A stretch of DNA of 6,818 nt, taken from assembly GCA_002352485.1 (NCBI GenBank), contig DEIM01000206.1, positions 1-6,818 of the forward strand, read 5' to 3'. The notes under the pieces were generated by a model. That model had not been told where the DNA came from. It saw only the letters and a program-made list of their open reading frames with translations, and searched no databases. The position numbers and the translations under genes are program-made. Below, in pieces: positions 6,275 to 6,818 of the stretch (the first letter of the stretch is position 1; the number at the start of each line of letters is the position of its first letter). This DNA is from Candidatus Dadabacteria bacterium UBA2774 (GTDB taxonomy: Bacteria > Desulfobacterota_D > UBA1144 > Nemesobacterales > UBA2774).

Positions 6275-6395
6275 TAATTTATACCTCCGCGATTTTTTCT
6301 TCTTGCGCTATTTTTCTTTGTGAGTATAAACGGGAATTACAGCACGGCACCCTAAATACTATTCACAGCCCGAGTATTATACTTAATTGTATGAA
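6275..6395 (-). other. ilvB-ilvN gap with AT-rich palindrome and lone -10-like box
   Basis: This 121-base gap is the only break inside the ilv part of the cluster. A perfect 7-5-7 inverted repeat (CTTAATT, 5-base spacer, AATTAAG; 6382-6400) overlaps the ilvB stop codon. Directly after it on the minus strand comes TATAAT (6376-6381), but no recognisable -35 element sits 16-18 bases upstream. Nearer ilvN the strand is purine-rich. I see no leader peptide rich in Leu, Ile or Val codons and no terminator-antiterminator pair, so classical attenuation is not supported. The gap may hold a weak internal promoter or may simply be spacer. Confidence 0.35.
6284..6288 (-). promoter_or_regulatory. Ribosome binding site of ilvN
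   Basis: GGAGG lies 9 bases upstream of the GTG at 6274-6272. It supports this GTG as the ilvN start, and the protein then begins MRHTISLF, as IlvN/IlvH proteins usually do. Confidence 0.85.
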
Positions 6396-6818
6396 TTAAG
6401 CTATATCAGATGCACCTAATATCATTTCGTTCATAGCGCCCCCTGGAGCGATCATCGGGTAAACCAGCTCTTCGCAGTCAACCATCATCTCTATCAGCAC
6501 AACGCCTTCAGTCGAGAGCCCCTCTTTGAGGGTAGACTCAACGTCTTCAGGCCGCTCCGCTCTAAGCCCCCTTGCGCCAAATGACTCGGCAAGTTTAACA
6601 AAATCAGGCAGCACTTCGAAATATGACGCAGAATAGTTGCCGTCAAAAAACATCGTCTGCCACTGTCTTACCATGCCGTGATGGCGGTTATTCATGAGAA
6701 CTATCTTAAGGTCCATCCGGTTCTCAACCGCTGTGGCAAGCTCCTGCATATTCATCTGGAAACTTCCGTCGCCGCAAACACAAATCACCTGCTTATCGGG
6801 ACGCGCGAACTTGGCCCC
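6396..6818 (-). CDS. ilvB: Acetolactate synthase large (catalytic) subunit, C-terminal fragment
   Basis: This is the last 140 residues of the thiamine-diphosphate enzyme that condenses two pyruvates to acetolactate, or pyruvate plus 2-ketobutyrate to acetohydroxybutyrate, the first common step of valine and isoleucine synthesis. The 5' end runs off the right edge and the gene ends at TAA. The ThDP/Mg motif is visible: GDGSFQMN at fragment residues 16-23, closed by N43-N44. It is followed by GMVRQWQ (48-54), whose Trp53 matches the herbicide-contact and substrate-preference Trp of this family. The family's C-terminal signature also appears as VYPMIAPGGAMNEMI. The residue before GMV is His (RHHGMV), where relatives such as E. 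coli have Leu. The gene lies 121 bases upstream of ilvN, its regulatory partner. Other ThDP enzymes (glyoxylate carboligase, pyruvate oxidase) are less likely given the ilvN-ilvC neighbours and the RQWQ motif. Confidence 0.96.
   Translation of the reverse strand, partial: GAKFARPDKQVICVCGDGSFQMNMQELATAVENRMDLKIVLMNNRHHGMVRQWQTMFFDGNYSASYFEVLPDFVKLAESFGARGLRAERPEDVESTLKEGLSTEGVVLIEMMVDCEELVYPMIAPGGAMNEMILGASDIA

Noticed and set aside
6275..6395. Leader-peptide attenuator upstream of ilvN
   Set aside because: No short frame rich in Leu, Ile or Val codons and no stem followed by a T run is visible.
1..6818. Mobile element, CRISPR array, phage or defence system
   Set aside because: No transposase, integrase, terminal repeats, regular spaced repeats or defence domains are present, and every long coding region has a clear housekeeping or M16 identity.

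Overview
The window carries six protein-coding genes, all on the minus strand and read right to left, plus two short non-coding stretches with regulatory-looking structure. In transcription order they are: the 3' end of ilvB (acetolactate synthase large subunit, cut by the right edge), ilvN (regulatory subunit), ilvC (ketol-acid reductoisomerase), psd (phosphatidylserine decarboxylase), pssA (phosphatidylserine synthase), and a long gene for a double-domain M16 zinc protease with a lipoprotein signal. The left edge appears to hold the promoter and leader of another minus-strand gene whose start codon lies just outside. No RNA gene, insertion sequence, CRISPR array or phage gene was seen.

The organism looks like a Gram-negative bacterium of moderate GC. 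It makes phosphatidylethanolamine by the PssA/Psd route, and its protease is predicted to be a lipid-anchored envelope protein. The order ilvB-ilvN-ilvC-psd-pssA is familiar from Deltaproteobacteria (Geobacter-type genomes) and related phyla, where leuA often follows; here the protease gene takes that place. The phylum cannot be settled from this sequence alone.

Layout: 6396-6818 ilvB end; 6275-6395 gap; 5768-6274 ilvN; 4755-5771 ilvC; 4087-4755 psd; 3251-4096 pssA. From ilvN to pssA the genes overlap by 1 to 10 bases, so they are almost certainly one translationally coupled operon. Three enzymes serve valine/isoleucine synthesis and two convert CDP-diacylglycerol plus serine into phosphatidylethanolamine. 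The gap at 3058-3250 separates this operon from the protease gene (190-3057) and holds an imperfect dyad, a candidate promoter and a perfect 20-bp palindrome over its -10 region. The first 189 bases hold no complete gene longer than about a dozen codons, but contain a good sigma70-type promoter and a hairpin that would hide a strong ribosome binding site at the window edge.

Most of the window is ordinary core metabolism. The parts that deserve a second look are the left-edge leader hairpin, the palindrome in front of the protease gene, and the protease itself, which fuses the two complementary halves that other bacteria often encode as separate M16 subunits.
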